Assembly: GCA_963767715.1 (NCBI GenBank) | Contig: CAVYFA010000005.1 | Location: 186,001-250,000 of the forward strand | Direction of reading: 5' to 3' | DNA from: CAVSXS01 sp963767715 | GTDB taxonomy: Bacteria; Chloroflexota; Ktedonobacteria; Ktedonobacterales; Ktedonobacteraceae | Length of the DNA: 64,000 bases | Shown: positions 34,741 to 43,407 of the stretch, in pieces | Layout: each line of letters opens with the position of its first letter | Numbering within the stretch: position 1 is the stretch's first letter | The notes under the pieces: model-generated | Told to the model about the DNA's origin: nothing | The model's database searches: none | Seen by the model: only the letters and a program-made list of their open reading frames with translations | Translations under genes and position numbers: made by a program

Positions 34741-37533
34741 ATGGAAGTCGAATTCAGGATCAACGGCGTCATCAAGAGTCTGGATGTGGCAGCTAACGAA
34801 GCGCTGCTGGTGGCGCTGCGCAGGGAGGGATACTACAGCGTCAAGCATGGCTGCGAGACGGGAGAGTGTGGTGCCTGTACCGTGCTGATCGATGGCATGC
34901 CGCGCCCGGCCTGCGTCACCTTCGCTGCCCAGGTGGGAGGCTGCACTCTGACCACTATCGAAAGCCTGGGGACAACTGATGCGCTGCACCCGCTTCAACA
35001 GGCCTTTGTCGATAGCGGCGCAGTCTCCTGCGGTTTCTGTACCCCCGGTATGCTCCTGTCCGCCTACGCTCTGCTCAGGCAGAATCCCAATCCTGACGAA
35101 GAAGCAGTGCGCGATGCGCTTTCCGGCAACCTCTGCCGCTGCACAGGCTATGCCAAACCCGTACAGGCCGTCATGCGGGCCGCGAGCGTGATGCGTGGGA
35201 AGACGGTGGAGATGACGGAAACTGTGAGAGCCGAACGGGGCATCGATGCCGTCAAACTCGCCACGGGCAAAGCGGGCTTCGTCGATGATATCGAACTGCA
35301 TGGCATGCTCTATGGCCGCTTGCTTACCAGCCCGCATGCCCACGCCGTCATTCGCGACATCGATATCTCCGAGGCGCGTGCCCTGCCGGGCGTTCACGCC
35401 GTGCTAACCTATCGCGATGTGCCGCGCATTCCTTACGCGGGCGCCGCGGCATCCAGCGGCGGGACAGAGCTGCGCGATCAGTACAGCCTGGACTATATCG
35501 TGCGCTTCGTCGGCGATCGCGTAGCGGCAGTCGCCGCCGAAACGCCTGAAATCGCGGAGCAGGCGCTGGGCCTCATCCACGTGAAGTACGAAACCCTGCC
35601 CGCCCTACTTGACCCACGCAAGGCCATAGAGCCAGGCGCAGCGCGCCTGCATCCAGAAACGGAGTCGAGCGGGATTTACGATGCCGCGCATAATATCGCT
35701 GCTCACCTGGCCGTCGATGCAGGCAATGTCGAGCGCGGCTTCGTCGAGGCCGACCTGCTGATCGAGGGCGATTACATCACCCCAAATTCGCAGTCGTCAA
35801 CCATCGAGAACCATGTCGCCATCACCTACCTGGATGAAGATGACCGGCTGGTGGTGCGCACCAGCGCGGAATCCGCACACACCGTGCGGCATATCATCGC
35901 CCCGCTGGTCGACCTGCCCGCGCATCGCGTGCGCATCGTCACACCGCGTACCGGCGGCAGTTTCGGCGCAAAGCGAGGTGTGCTGGTAGAGGATATATGC
36001 GCCCTGCTGACGCTTGCTACACGGAGGCCGGTCAGAATTGAGTATTCCCGCGCTGAAGAGTTTCGCAGCAGCCGCGTAAGCCCGTCGCAGTCAATTCACC
36101 TGAAGACCGGCGTCAAGCGCGACGGCACGATCATCGCCAACCAGATGAGCGTGCTGTCCAGCGCCGGCGCGTATGGCTCGCAAGCGGCCGAGATGCTGCG
36201 CGCTACGGCCGTGAATACACTGCCGCTTTATCAATGTTCCAACATGCACTTCGAGGCAGATGCTATCTATACCAACCTGGCGCCCGCCGGGTTCTTTCCC
36301 GGCGATGCTTCCCAGGCGCTCTTTGCCCTCGAAAGCCACATGGATGAAATCGCGAAACAGGCCGGCATCGACGCCCTGGAACTGCGCAGGCGCAACATGA
36401 TCAGGAGCGGGGATGAGAACCTACTCGCGAAGGCGTTGAATGAGAATGGCGAAAGTGGTATGGGCAGCGGGAAGAACGGGAATAATGAGAACGAGACCTT
36501 CAGCATCGAAAGGTGCGAACTGAGCCAATGCATGCAGGTCGTTGAAGAAAAACTTGGCTGGAAAGAGAAGCGCGGTAGGGGCGGTACCGGGCGATATCGA
36601 CGCGGCAGCGGCGTGGCACTGGCAATGCATGGCGCACCGGCGCCCGGAGATAGCGGCAAGAGCGGTGCGGGCATCAAGCTCAACGAGGACGGCTCGTTTA
36701 TCGTGCTTGTGGGCGCTACGGCGGCGGGTGACGGCTCTCATACCATCATCGCGCAAGTAGTTGCAGAAACGCTCAGTGTGCGGCTCGAGGATATCGTCGT
36801 GCGGGCAGGCGATACAGATGTCACCCCGTTCGAGAGCGGCGGGGATGCTTCACTATTGACCCAGTCGGCTGTCAATGCGGTGATGAAGGCGGCGGGGCAG
36901 GCGCGCGCCCAGGTGCTGGAGGTGGCCGGTCGTATGCTCAAAGCAGACCCAGGTACGCTGACATTAGAGGATCGGGTCATCACCGCGCTCAATGGGGATA
37001 CAGTGACCGTTGCGCAGGTCGCACATCATACATTGTACTCACCCCAGGCGTCGCCGATTATGACGACCTCGGTAGAGACGCATGCCAGGCTAGCGCCATC
37101 CTTCGCAGCGCAAGGAGCCGAAGTCGAGGTCGATACGGAAACGGGGGCGGTACGTGTCCTGCGCGCTATCGCGGCGGTCGATGCGGGTCGCGTTATCAAT
37201 CCGCTCATCGCGGAAGGGCAGGCCGAGGGCGGCATAGCCCGCGCGCTGGGTCAGGGCATCAGTGAAGAGATGCTCTACGACCAGCACGGCGTGCCGCTGA
37301 CTACGAGCCTGAGCGATTACCACATTTATAGCGCGCCGGATATGCCACAAATGGAGACCTACTTCGTAGAGCCTGGCGACCCTTCAGGAGCAAAAACACC
37401 CGGCGCAATCACCACGGGGGGGATGGCGGCCGCCATCGCCAACGCCGTCTGCGACGCGTTGGGCGTCCGCATCCGGCAGTTGCCGCTGACGCCGGAGCGC
37501 GTGCTGCAGGCGATACGGGCGCAAGCGAGGTGA
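34741..37533 (+). CDS. Fused [2Fe-2S]/molybdopterin subunit, xanthine dehydrogenase family
   Basis: 930 residues. Residues 1-150 hold both [2Fe-2S] sites with all eight cysteines (C38, C43, C46, C58; C97, C100, C132, C134). Residues ~165-925 are the molybdopterin-binding part (GKAGFVDDIELHGMLYGRLL; VRIVTPRTGGSFGAKRGVL). Two signatures are odd. The usual AYRGFGxPQ loop reads AGFFPGDASQ (about 516-525). The usual catalytic Glu in GAKxVGE is Ala889 (GAKTPGAI). With ade upstream the natural guess is purine hydroxylation, but the missing Glu makes this uncertain. It may have a changed substrate or be inactive. Confidence 0.85.
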   Translation: MEVEFRINGVIKSLDVAANEALLVALRREGYYSVKHGCETGECGACTVLIDGMPRPACVTFAAQVGGCTLTTIESLGTTDALHPLQQAFVDSGAVSCGFCTPGMLLSAYALLRQNPNPDEEAVRDALSGNLCRCTGYAKPVQAVMRAASVMRGKTVEMTETVRAERGIDAVKLATGKAGFVDDIELHGMLYGRLLTSPHAHAVIRDIDISEARALPGVHAVLTYRDVPRIPYAGAAASSGGTELRDQYSLDYIVRFVGDRVAAVAAETPEIAEQALGLIHVKYETLPALLDPRKAIEPGAARLHPETESSGIYDAAHNIAAHLAVDAGNVERGFVEADLLIEGDYITPNSQSSTIENHVAITYLDEDDRLVVRTSAESAHTVRHIIAPLVDLPAHRVRIVTPRTGGSFGAKRGVLVEDICALLTLATRRPVRIEYSRAEEFRSSRVSPSQSIHLKTGVKRDGTIIANQMSVLSSAGAYGSQAAEMLRATAVNTLPLYQCSNMHFEADAIYTNLAPAGFFPGDASQALFALESHMDEIAKQAGIDALELRRRNMIRSGDENLLAKALNENGESGMGSGKNGNNENETFSIERCELSQCMQVVEEKLGWKEKRGRGGTGRYRRGSGVALAMHGAPAPGDSGKSGAGIKLNEDGSFIVLVGATAAGDGSHTIIAQVVAETLSVRLEDIVVRAGDTDVTPFESGGDASLLTQSAVNAVMKAAGQARAQVLEVAGRMLKADPGTLTLEDRVITALNGDTVTVAQVAHHTLYSPQASPIMTTSVETHARLAPSFAAQGAEVEVDTETGAVRVLRAIAAVDAGRVINPLIAEGQAEGGIARALGQGISEEMLYDQHGVPLTTSLSDYHIYSAPDMPQMETYFVEPGDPSGAKTPGAITTGGMAAAIANAVCDALGVRIRQLPLTPERVLQAIRAQAR

Positions 37534-37670
37534 TCGGTGAGATGATCGCGCAAAGGTGCTAAACGAAAGTTTGATACGGTTTATCTTTCCCTATCATGCT
37601 ATCTCATTTGATCCCTCAACCTCCTATTTTCTGACCTCCATAAGGAAGGCGAAACGGAATAAAATAACTT

Positions 37671-38702
37671 ATGGGACCTATCAACGTATTTGATTACGAA
37701 AAGCTGGCGGAAGCTCGTATGGCTCCTGACGCCTGGGCTTATTACTCGGGCGGGGCGAGTGACGAGGTAACCTTGCGAGCCAACCGGGCGGCTTTCGAGC
37801 GAATCTGGCTGCGCCCGCGCGTGCTGGTCGATGTCAGCGCCATCGATATGCGTACCAGCGTGCTGGGAACTCAGGTCACAATGCCTATACTCATTGCTCC
37901 AAGTGCCGCGCATTGCCTGGCGCATCCTGAAGGTGAGTGCGCCACAGCGCAGGCCGCGGGCAGGGCCGGTACGTTGATGGTTGCCAGTACGGAGGCGACT
38001 CGCTCGCTTGAAGAGATCGCGCAGGCCGCGAGTGGGCCGCTCTGGTTTCAACTGTACTTGTATACACCCGAGAACGCGGTGAAACTTATTCGTCGTGTCG
38101 AGGCTGCCGGCTATCGTGCCCTGGTCGTCACAGTGGACGCGGCTCGTTGGGGGCCAAAAGAACGGGTGCTGCGCTCCGGTTTTCACCTGCCCGCCCACCT
38201 GCGCGAGGCCAACTTTGACGACGATGATCCGGCGGTAGACAATGTTTTTGGCACGTGGGAAACCATTGGGTGGCTGCGTTCGCTCACATCCTTGCCCATT
38301 ATTCTGAAGGGTATGCTCACCGCAGAGGACGCGCGGCTGGCGGTCGAGCATGGCGTGGCGGGCGTAGTCGTCTCCAATCATGGGGGCCGCCAGCTCGATA
38401 GCGTTGAGGCTAGCATCGAGGCATTGCCCGAGGTAATCGGGGCTGTTCAAGGTCGCTGCGAGGTCTATCTCGATGGCGGGATACGGCGAGGAACGGATGT
38501 GTTGAAGGCGCTGGCATTGGGCGCGCGTGCCGTCCTGATCGGCCGCCCGGCGCTGTGGGGATTGGCCGTCGATGGCGCCGATGGCGTCTACGCCGTCCTT
38601 GAACTGCTGCGCGCAGAGCTGGAGCTTGCCATGGCGCTCTGTGGGTGTCCAACCTTAGCGAGCATAGGTGGCTCCGTTATGAAAAGATCTGGAAAGGAAT
38701 AA
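37671..38702 (+). CDS. FMN-dependent alpha-hydroxy-acid oxidase (copy 1)
   Basis: 343 residues of the lactate/glycolate/mandelate oxidase family (TIM barrel, FMN). Marks are YYSGGASDEVTLRANRAAF, PILIAPSAAHCLAHPEGE, PLWFQLYLY, LKGMLTAEDA, SNHGGRQLD (catalytic base His237 and substrate Arg) and LDGGIRRGTDVLKALALGA. It oxidises an L-2-hydroxy acid to the 2-oxo acid, with oxygen or a quinone as acceptor. It is followed after three bases by a close paralogue, so the pair arose by tandem duplication and is co-translated. Confidence 0.88.
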   Translation: MGPINVFDYEKLAEARMAPDAWAYYSGGASDEVTLRANRAAFERIWLRPRVLVDVSAIDMRTSVLGTQVTMPILIAPSAAHCLAHPEGECATAQAAGRAGTLMVASTEATRSLEEIAQAASGPLWFQLYLYTPENAVKLIRRVEAAGYRALVVTVDAARWGPKERVLRSGFHLPAHLREANFDDDDPAVDNVFGTWETIGWLRSLTSLPIILKGMLTAEDARLAVEHGVAGVVVSNHGGRQLDSVEASIEALPEVIGAVQGRCEVYLDGGIRRGTDVLKALALGARAVLIGRPALWGLAVDGADGVYAVLELLRAELELAMALCGCPTLASIGGSVMKRSGKE

Positions 38703-38705
38703 CCG

Positions 38706-39734
38706 GTGGAACCTGTCAACGTTTTCGACTACGAGCAGCTCGCCCAGGGACGTATGGCCGGGCACCTGTGGGACTTCTTCCAGGGTGGCAGCGACGACGA
38801 GGTGACGATGCGGGAGTGCCGCGCGGCCTTTGAGCGCATCCGCCTGCGCCCACGCGTGCTGGTCGATGTCAGCGCCATCGATATGCGCACGGAGGTACTT
38901 GGCACGCCGATCGCTATGCCCATGCTGATCGCGCCGACGGCCGCGCAATGCGTGGCTCACTCAGAAGGCGAGTGCGCCACCGCGCAGGCCGCGGGCAGGG
39001 CGGGCACGCTCATGATCGCCAGCACCGTCGCGACGCGCACGCTAGAGGAGATCGCGCAGGCAGCCAGCGGTCCACTGTGGTTCCAGTTGTATGTCTATCC
39101 CACTCTGGAGGTCGCCGCGCAACTGGTGCGCCGGGCAGAGGCGGCCGGCTATCGCGCCATCGTCCTGACCGTTGATCTACCCAGGCTAGGCAACCGCGAG
39201 CGTGACCGGCGTAACAACATCCCCATACCGCCACCACCTTATGAAGAGGCCAACCTCGCCGGCGTCGCTAGGATTGGTCAGGCCTGGGTGCCGCTTACGT
39301 GGGACTCGATTGCCTGGCTGCGCTCGATCACCACGCTTCCCATCCTGCTGAAGGGCATCCTGACGTCGGAGGATGCGCGCCTGGCGGTAGAGCACGGAGT
39401 AGCAGGCATTATAGTTACCAATCATGGCGGCCGCCAGCTTGACACGGCCATTCCCAGCATCGAGGCGCTGCCGGAAATCGTCGAAGCCGTTGAAGGGCGA
39501 TGTGAAGTGTATTTAGACGGCGGTATTCGCAGGGGCACCGATATACTGAAAGCTCTGGCCCTGGGGGCAAGCGCCGTCCTCATCGGACGACCCGTGCTCT
39601 GGGGCCTGGCGGTCAACGGAGCGGAAGGTGTCTACCATGTTCTAGAACTGCTGCGCCGCGAATTGGAGCTATCGATGGCCTTGAGTGGCCGTCCAACGCT
39701 CGCCAGCATTGACCGTTCGTTGGTGCGCCTGTAG
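38706..39734 (+). CDS. FMN-dependent alpha-hydroxy-acid oxidase (copy 2)
   Basis: 342 residues starting at a GTG three bases after copy 1. Motifs match copy 1: FFQGGSDDEVTMRECRAAF, MLIAPTAAQCVAHSEGE, TNHGGRQLD (His240) and LDGGIRRGTDILKALALGA. Loop 4, which shapes the substrate pocket, differs (RLGNRERDRRNNIPIPPPPY here, ARWGPKERVLRSG in copy 1), so the two may prefer different hydroxy acids. The last 66 bases overlap the convergent receiver gene on the other strand. Confidence 0.88.
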   Translation: MEPVNVFDYEQLAQGRMAGHLWDFFQGGSDDEVTMRECRAAFERIRLRPRVLVDVSAIDMRTEVLGTPIAMPMLIAPTAAQCVAHSEGECATAQAAGRAGTLMIASTVATRTLEEIAQAASGPLWFQLYVYPTLEVAAQLVRRAEAAGYRAIVLTVDLPRLGNRERDRRNNIPIPPPPYEEANLAGVARIGQAWVPLTWDSIAWLRSITTLPILLKGILTSEDARLAVEHGVAGIIVTNHGGRQLDTAIPSIEALPEIVEAVEGRCEVYLDGGIRRGTDILKALALGASAVLIGRPVLWGLAVNGAEGVYHVLELLRRELELSMALSGRPTLASIDRSLVRL

Positions 39735-40097
39735 AACCTCTTCGACCGCCTGCACGAGTGTTTCGTCAGAGAAAGGCTTGGGTAAGTAGCGATCAGCACC
39801 CTGGCGCAGGCCCCAGCTCTGGTCGAGCGCCGTGTTTTTCGTACTGACCATGATGATAGAGATGCGCCGCTGGGGGTCCATAGCTCGCAACTGGCGGCAG
39901 AGACCAAAGCCGCTGATGCCGGGAAGTACGACATCAAGGATAATACAATGGGGGTGTTCGCTCAGGGCCTTTTGCAGGCCTGTGTTTCCATTTGTCGCGG
40001 TTATCACTTCATATCCAGCTTTTTCGAGCGAGCGGGTCATAAACAGGCAGATGGTAGGACTATCATCCACAACGAGTATTTTTATAGAATTGTGCAC
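39669..40097 (-). CDS. Single-domain response regulator (CheY-like)
   Basis: 142 residues, almost entirely a receiver domain: ILVVDDSPTICLFM (acidic pair), IILDVVLPGISGFGLCRQL (phospho-acceptor Asp) and YLPKPFSDETLVQAV (Lys). There is no output domain, so it would act by protein contact. The C-terminal ~22 residues are encoded opposite the end of the hydroxy-acid oxidase gene, a 66-base convergent overlap. No kinase is adjacent. Confidence 0.85.
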   Translation of the reverse strand: MHNSIKILVVDDSPTICLFMTRSLEKAGYEVITATNGNTGLQKALSEHPHCIILDVVLPGISGFGLCRQLRAMDPQRRISIIMVSTKNTALDQSWGLRQGADRYLPKPFSDETLVQAVEEVLQAHQRTVNAGERWTATQGHR

Positions 40098-40204
40098 GAG
40101 ATCTGGCGCCTTTCTCCGAAGTCTTGACGTGTAATAAGTATACAGTAGAATTCCCGAAAGCGTACGAAAATCCGTCAGAACGGGCCTAATGGGTCATGCC
40201 GGGG

Positions 40205-40232
40205 TTGCAGTCTTTCCCTTCGTCGTTATACT
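40205..40232 (+). promoter_or_regulatory. Promoter upstream of the LysM-like gene
   Basis: TTGCAG (40205-40210), a 16-base spacer and TATACT (40227-40232), with a leader of about 40 bases to the ATG at 40279. Confidence 0.5.
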
Positions 40233-40278
40233 AAGTGCTAGATACTAAAAGCAGAGAATCTGAAACGGGGTGGAGACA

Positions 40279-41301
40279 ATGGCGGGTCACTCGTATCGTC
40301 GGAGTACGCCTGGAGAGAACGTACGCATCGTTTTACACGCGATACCCTGGCGGCTACTGCTCCTGGTGCCTCTTCTGCTGATCAGCGCCTTTCCTTTCTT
40401 CCTATTCGGCACTGCTGCCGGACAGCGTCTACTTCCGGCGCTGACGAAGTATTTCTACAATCTCTCCAGCGCTCCAACGCCCACAGCCACGCCCTACCCG
40501 CCATTTACTGCCGGCCTGCCCCTTGCCGGTTCGCTGCTCTATACGGTGCGAGAGGGCGACAATTGCGACGAAATACTCTCTGCTCAAATGAATATGGCCG
40601 ATGCCGGCCAGGTCTTCAGCGACGCCAACTCCGTTTCCGTGAAAGCCCTGGATAGAGCCATCGGCCAGGATTGCCACGCGCTGCAACCCGGCACGGTCAT
40701 CACGCTTTCGCCACAGTACCCGCTCGTGGCAATCGGCGGCATCGTCGAGGCTATCAGCCCTACATCGTCACTGCAACCCTTGCCGACACCCCTCATCAAC
40801 GTACAGCAACAGATCGGCATCGATTGCACGAGCGGGTGTAACCTGACCGTGCGTGTCGCCCCGAATGTACAGGTGCATCTAATCGTGCAAACGGCGCTGC
40901 AAATACACGCGGGCTCATGGGTATGGGCGCAGGCTATGCTGCCCCTCAAGCAGATCGCGGGCTTCAGCAATTATCCCTATACCGATCCCGCAGCCTCGCT
41001 CGACGGCGCCATCCTGCGCGCCTGCGATTTCCAGGTGGATGCCACGCACGACGATAACTCCCTCTCGTGCAGCCAGCTCACGCCGAACACGATCATCGAC
41101 GACAACGGAGCGTGGCTGTTCGGCGTCACCGGTCCTGGCTCGCTCGACCACTGGCACTTTTCCCTCTCGTCGCTCCACCTGCCCGCCGGAACGCGCGTCC
41201 TGCTCTGGCTCTCCCTCGACAACAACGGGAACCTGGTCTACCGCCGGGGAAGCCCGGTATTCGAGTACGACGAGGAGACGCACCTGTATATGAGGGCGTA
41301 G
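40279..41301 (+). CDS. Membrane-anchored LysM-like protein
   Basis: 340 residues from the ATG at 40279, with GGGGTGGAG upstream; an in-frame GTG nine bases earlier is part of that site. There is a short cytoplasmic head, then one membrane helix (PWRLLLLVPLLLISAFPFFLF) and a Pro/Thr linker (APTPTATPYPP). A LysM-like module follows (YTVREGDNCDEILSAQMNM to LQPGTVITL). The C-terminal ~190 residues have paired cysteines and beta-rich character but match no family I recognise. It probably sits at the outer face of the membrane and touches peptidoglycan. Confidence 0.7.
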   Translation: MAGHSYRRSTPGENVRIVLHAIPWRLLLLVPLLLISAFPFFLFGTAAGQRLLPALTKYFYNLSSAPTPTATPYPPFTAGLPLAGSLLYTVREGDNCDEILSAQMNMADAGQVFSDANSVSVKALDRAIGQDCHALQPGTVITLSPQYPLVAIGGIVEAISPTSSLQPLPTPLINVQQQIGIDCTSGCNLTVRVAPNVQVHLIVQTALQIHAGSWVWAQAMLPLKQIAGFSNYPYTDPAASLDGAILRACDFQVDATHDDNSLSCSQLTPNTIIDDNGAWLFGVTGPGSLDHWHFSLSSLHLPAGTRVLLWLSLDNNGNLVYRRGSPVFEYDEETHLYMRA

Positions 41302-41347
41302 GGGCTGCTGGCCGCTCATGCTGCTGCTACATACGTTAGGGCACAAA

Positions 41348-41400
41348 CGTTTATACGCTATTTATAATGCCCCCTACCTCGTTTATGCGCCGTTTATGCC
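41348..41400 (+). promoter_or_regulatory. 11-bp-phased direct repeats upstream of the ABC importer
   Basis: CGTTTATGC occurs at 41380 and again exactly 11 bases on at 41391. CGTTTATAC lies at 41348, with a weaker TATTTATAA 11 bases after it. Direct repeats one helical turn apart are the usual binding pattern of OmpR/PhoB-type regulators, and such a regulator is encoded at 44553-45257. A -10-like GATAAT (41441-41446) lacks a good -35, which suits an activated promoter. Confidence 0.45.
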
Positions 41401-41508
41401 TTCCCGGTTACACTGTTCCTACAGGCCTGCACCGGAATAAGATAATTTTGTAAGCCTCGAACTGGTACGCATGAGGCGGCGCCGGGGATCAACGGAGAAA
41501 GGAGTCTG

Positions 41509-42369
41509 ATGAGTACAATTCAACCGATGTCAAACTCATCAAACAACACGCAACCGGTATTAGAGCGGGGAACGCCCGCCATCGATTTGCAGGACGTCAC
41601 GAAACGATTCAGAACTCCGACGGGCGGAGTGTATACAGCATTGCGCGATCTGACGCTGAGCGTCGCGCCCGGCGAGTTTTTCGCCATGGTCGGCCCGACC
41701 GGCAGTGGCAAATCCACCACCCTGAGCCTCATCTCCGGACTGGATCGACCGAGCGCCGGCGAGGTGCGGGTCATGGGTGAACCCGTCGAGGGCATAGACC
41801 CGCGCATCGGCTACGTCTTCCAGAGCGACGCAGTCTTCCCCTGGAAGAACGTCCTGAGCAACGTCGCTACCGGCCCCCTGTTTCGGCATAAACCCAAAGC
41901 CGAGGCGCTTGGTAACGCCCGCGAGTGGCTGTCGCGCGTGGGTCTCTCGGGCTTCGAGGATCGCTATCCGCACCAACTCTCCGGAGGCATGCGCAAGCGC
42001 GTGGCGCTGGCTCAGACCTTTATCAACGAGCCGCAAATCTTGCTCATGGACGAGCCGTTCAGCGCTCTCGATGTGCAGACGCGCAACCTGATGGGGGGCG
42101 AGCTGCTCCAATTGTGGGCGTCGTCTTCGGCTTCCGTCGTCTTTGTGACCCACGACCTGGAAGAAGCCATCGCTCTTGCCGATCGCGTCTGTGTCCTCAC
42201 CGCGGGCCCGGCCACCGTCAAGGGGATATACACAGTCGACCTGCCACGCCCGCGTAACGTGGCGGAAATCCGCTTTGATCCGCATTTCATGCAACTGTAT
42301 CACGATATCTGGGAAGACCTGCGAGAGGAAGTGATGATTAGCTATGAACGTGCTAAGCAACGAGGTTAG
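41509..42369 (+). CDS. Nitrate/sulfonate/taurine-type ABC transporter ATPase
   Basis: 286 residues with AAAGGAG upstream. All ATPase motifs are present: GPTGSGKSTTLSL, Q-loop YVFQSDAVFPWKNV, LSGGMRKRVALAQ, ILLMDEPFSALDVQ and FVTHDLEEAIALADR. These are the marks of the SsuB/TauB/ThiZ group that pairs with NMT1-like receptors. The gene overlaps the permease gene by 26 bases. Substrates of the group include nitrate, alkanesulfonates, taurine and pyrimidine or thiamine precursors; sequence does not decide. Confidence 0.88.
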   Translation: MSTIQPMSNSSNNTQPVLERGTPAIDLQDVTKRFRTPTGGVYTALRDLTLSVAPGEFFAMVGPTGSGKSTTLSLISGLDRPSAGEVRVMGEPVEGIDPRIGYVFQSDAVFPWKNVLSNVATGPLFRHKPKAEALGNAREWLSRVGLSGFEDRYPHQLSGGMRKRVALAQTFINEPQILLMDEPFSALDVQTRNLMGGELLQLWASSSASVVFVTHDLEEAIALADRVCVLTAGPATVKGIYTVDLPRPRNVAEIRFDPHFMQLYHDIWEDLREEVMISYERAKQRG

Positions 42370-43219
42370 CGAGCAGACCGCAACTGCTCCTGAGAGTAAA
42401 GAAGTAAAATCGTACGTGTCGGCTCGGCGCCGACGAAGCATCCTGGTCAATGTCCTGCGAGTGCTGATCCTTGTTATCGTCATCGGCGGTTGGGAACTTG
42501 GAGCCCGCAGCGGCGTGATCGACCCCTTCTTCTGGGGGCAACCCACCGGCATCTGGGCGCAGCTCGTCACGTGGGTGACACAGGGGACAGCGCAGGGTCC
42601 ACTCTGGGAGCAAGTGGCAGTCACCTTAGAAGAGACCTTTCTCGGCTTCGTTATCGGCGTCGTGCTGGGTGTCATCTTCGGTGTGGTGCTGGGGCAGTAC
42701 CGATTCATGTCGGATGTCCTGGGACCGTACATCAAGGCGCTTAATTCGATACCGCGCGTTGTCCTCGGACCCATTTTCATCATCGGGCTTGGGTTGGGCA
42801 TCCAGTCGAAGGTGGCGCTGGCGGCGGTGATGGTGTTCTTCATCGTCTTTTTCAACGCCTTTCAGGGAGTGCGCGAAGTGGATCGCAATCTACTTGCTAA
42901 TGCACGCATCCTTGGTGCGAGCCAGCGGAAACTCAATACGCAGGTGATTCTCCCATCGGCCATGACCTGGATTATCGCCAGCCTGCACACCAGTTTCAGT
43001 TTCGCGCTGGTCGGCGCGGTAGTCAGCGAGTTCCTGGGCGGCGTCCAGGGTATAGGCTTGATGATCCAGACCGCGATGGGCACATTCAACAACAATGGTG
43101 TATTTGCGGCCATGCTGATCTTAGCAGTCGTCGCATTGGTGATGGAAGCTTTGATCACTGCGCTGGAGAGCCGCTTGCTGCACTGGCGGCCCAATACCGT
43201 CAGCGATATCACGATCTAG
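42344..43219 (+). CDS. ABC transporter permease (SsuC/TauC type)
   Basis: 291 residues with about six membrane helices. Family marks are WELGARSGVIDPFFWGQPTG, VAVTLEETFLGFVIGVVLG and the EAA loop NARILGASQRKLNTQVILPS that contacts the ATPase. A 30-residue soluble, Arg-rich head precedes the first helix. It overlaps the ATPase gene by 26 bases, and its receptor follows after a repeat-filled gap. Confidence 0.88.
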   Translation: MNVLSNEVSEQTATAPESKEVKSYVSARRRRSILVNVLRVLILVIVIGGWELGARSGVIDPFFWGQPTGIWAQLVTWVTQGTAQGPLWEQVAVTLEETFLGFVIGVVLGVIFGVVLGQYRFMSDVLGPYIKALNSIPRVVLGPIFIIGLGLGIQSKVALAAVMVFFIVFFNAFQGVREVDRNLLANARILGASQRKLNTQVILPSAMTWIIASLHTSFSFALVGAVVSEFLGGVQGIGLMIQTAMGTFNNNGVFAAMLILAVVALVMEALITALESRLLHWRPNTVSDITI

Positions 43220-43231
43220 CGGGTCTCTGAA

Positions 43232-43265
43232 GGCCGATAAATCGTCCCGATATCGGGCTCTACGG
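43232..43265 (+). repeat. Short hairpin repeat, GATAAATCG family
   Basis: GGCCGATAAATCG (43232-43244) and CCCGATATCGGGCTCTACGG (43246-43265), related to 17145-17188. It separates the permease from the receptor gene, the same operon position where the other importer has its 36-bp palindrome. Confidence 0.55.
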
Positions 43266-43407
43266 TTTGAAAGGAGGGTTGACGGCGAAAGCGAGAGATT
43301 CGAGAGCAACATTGACAAGGGTTAACAAACCACCCGAAAGGTGGAAGTTAAAGGAGATCAGTGATGGACATACACTGGTCATCAAGGAAGGAAAAGGAGA
43401 GGCAACA

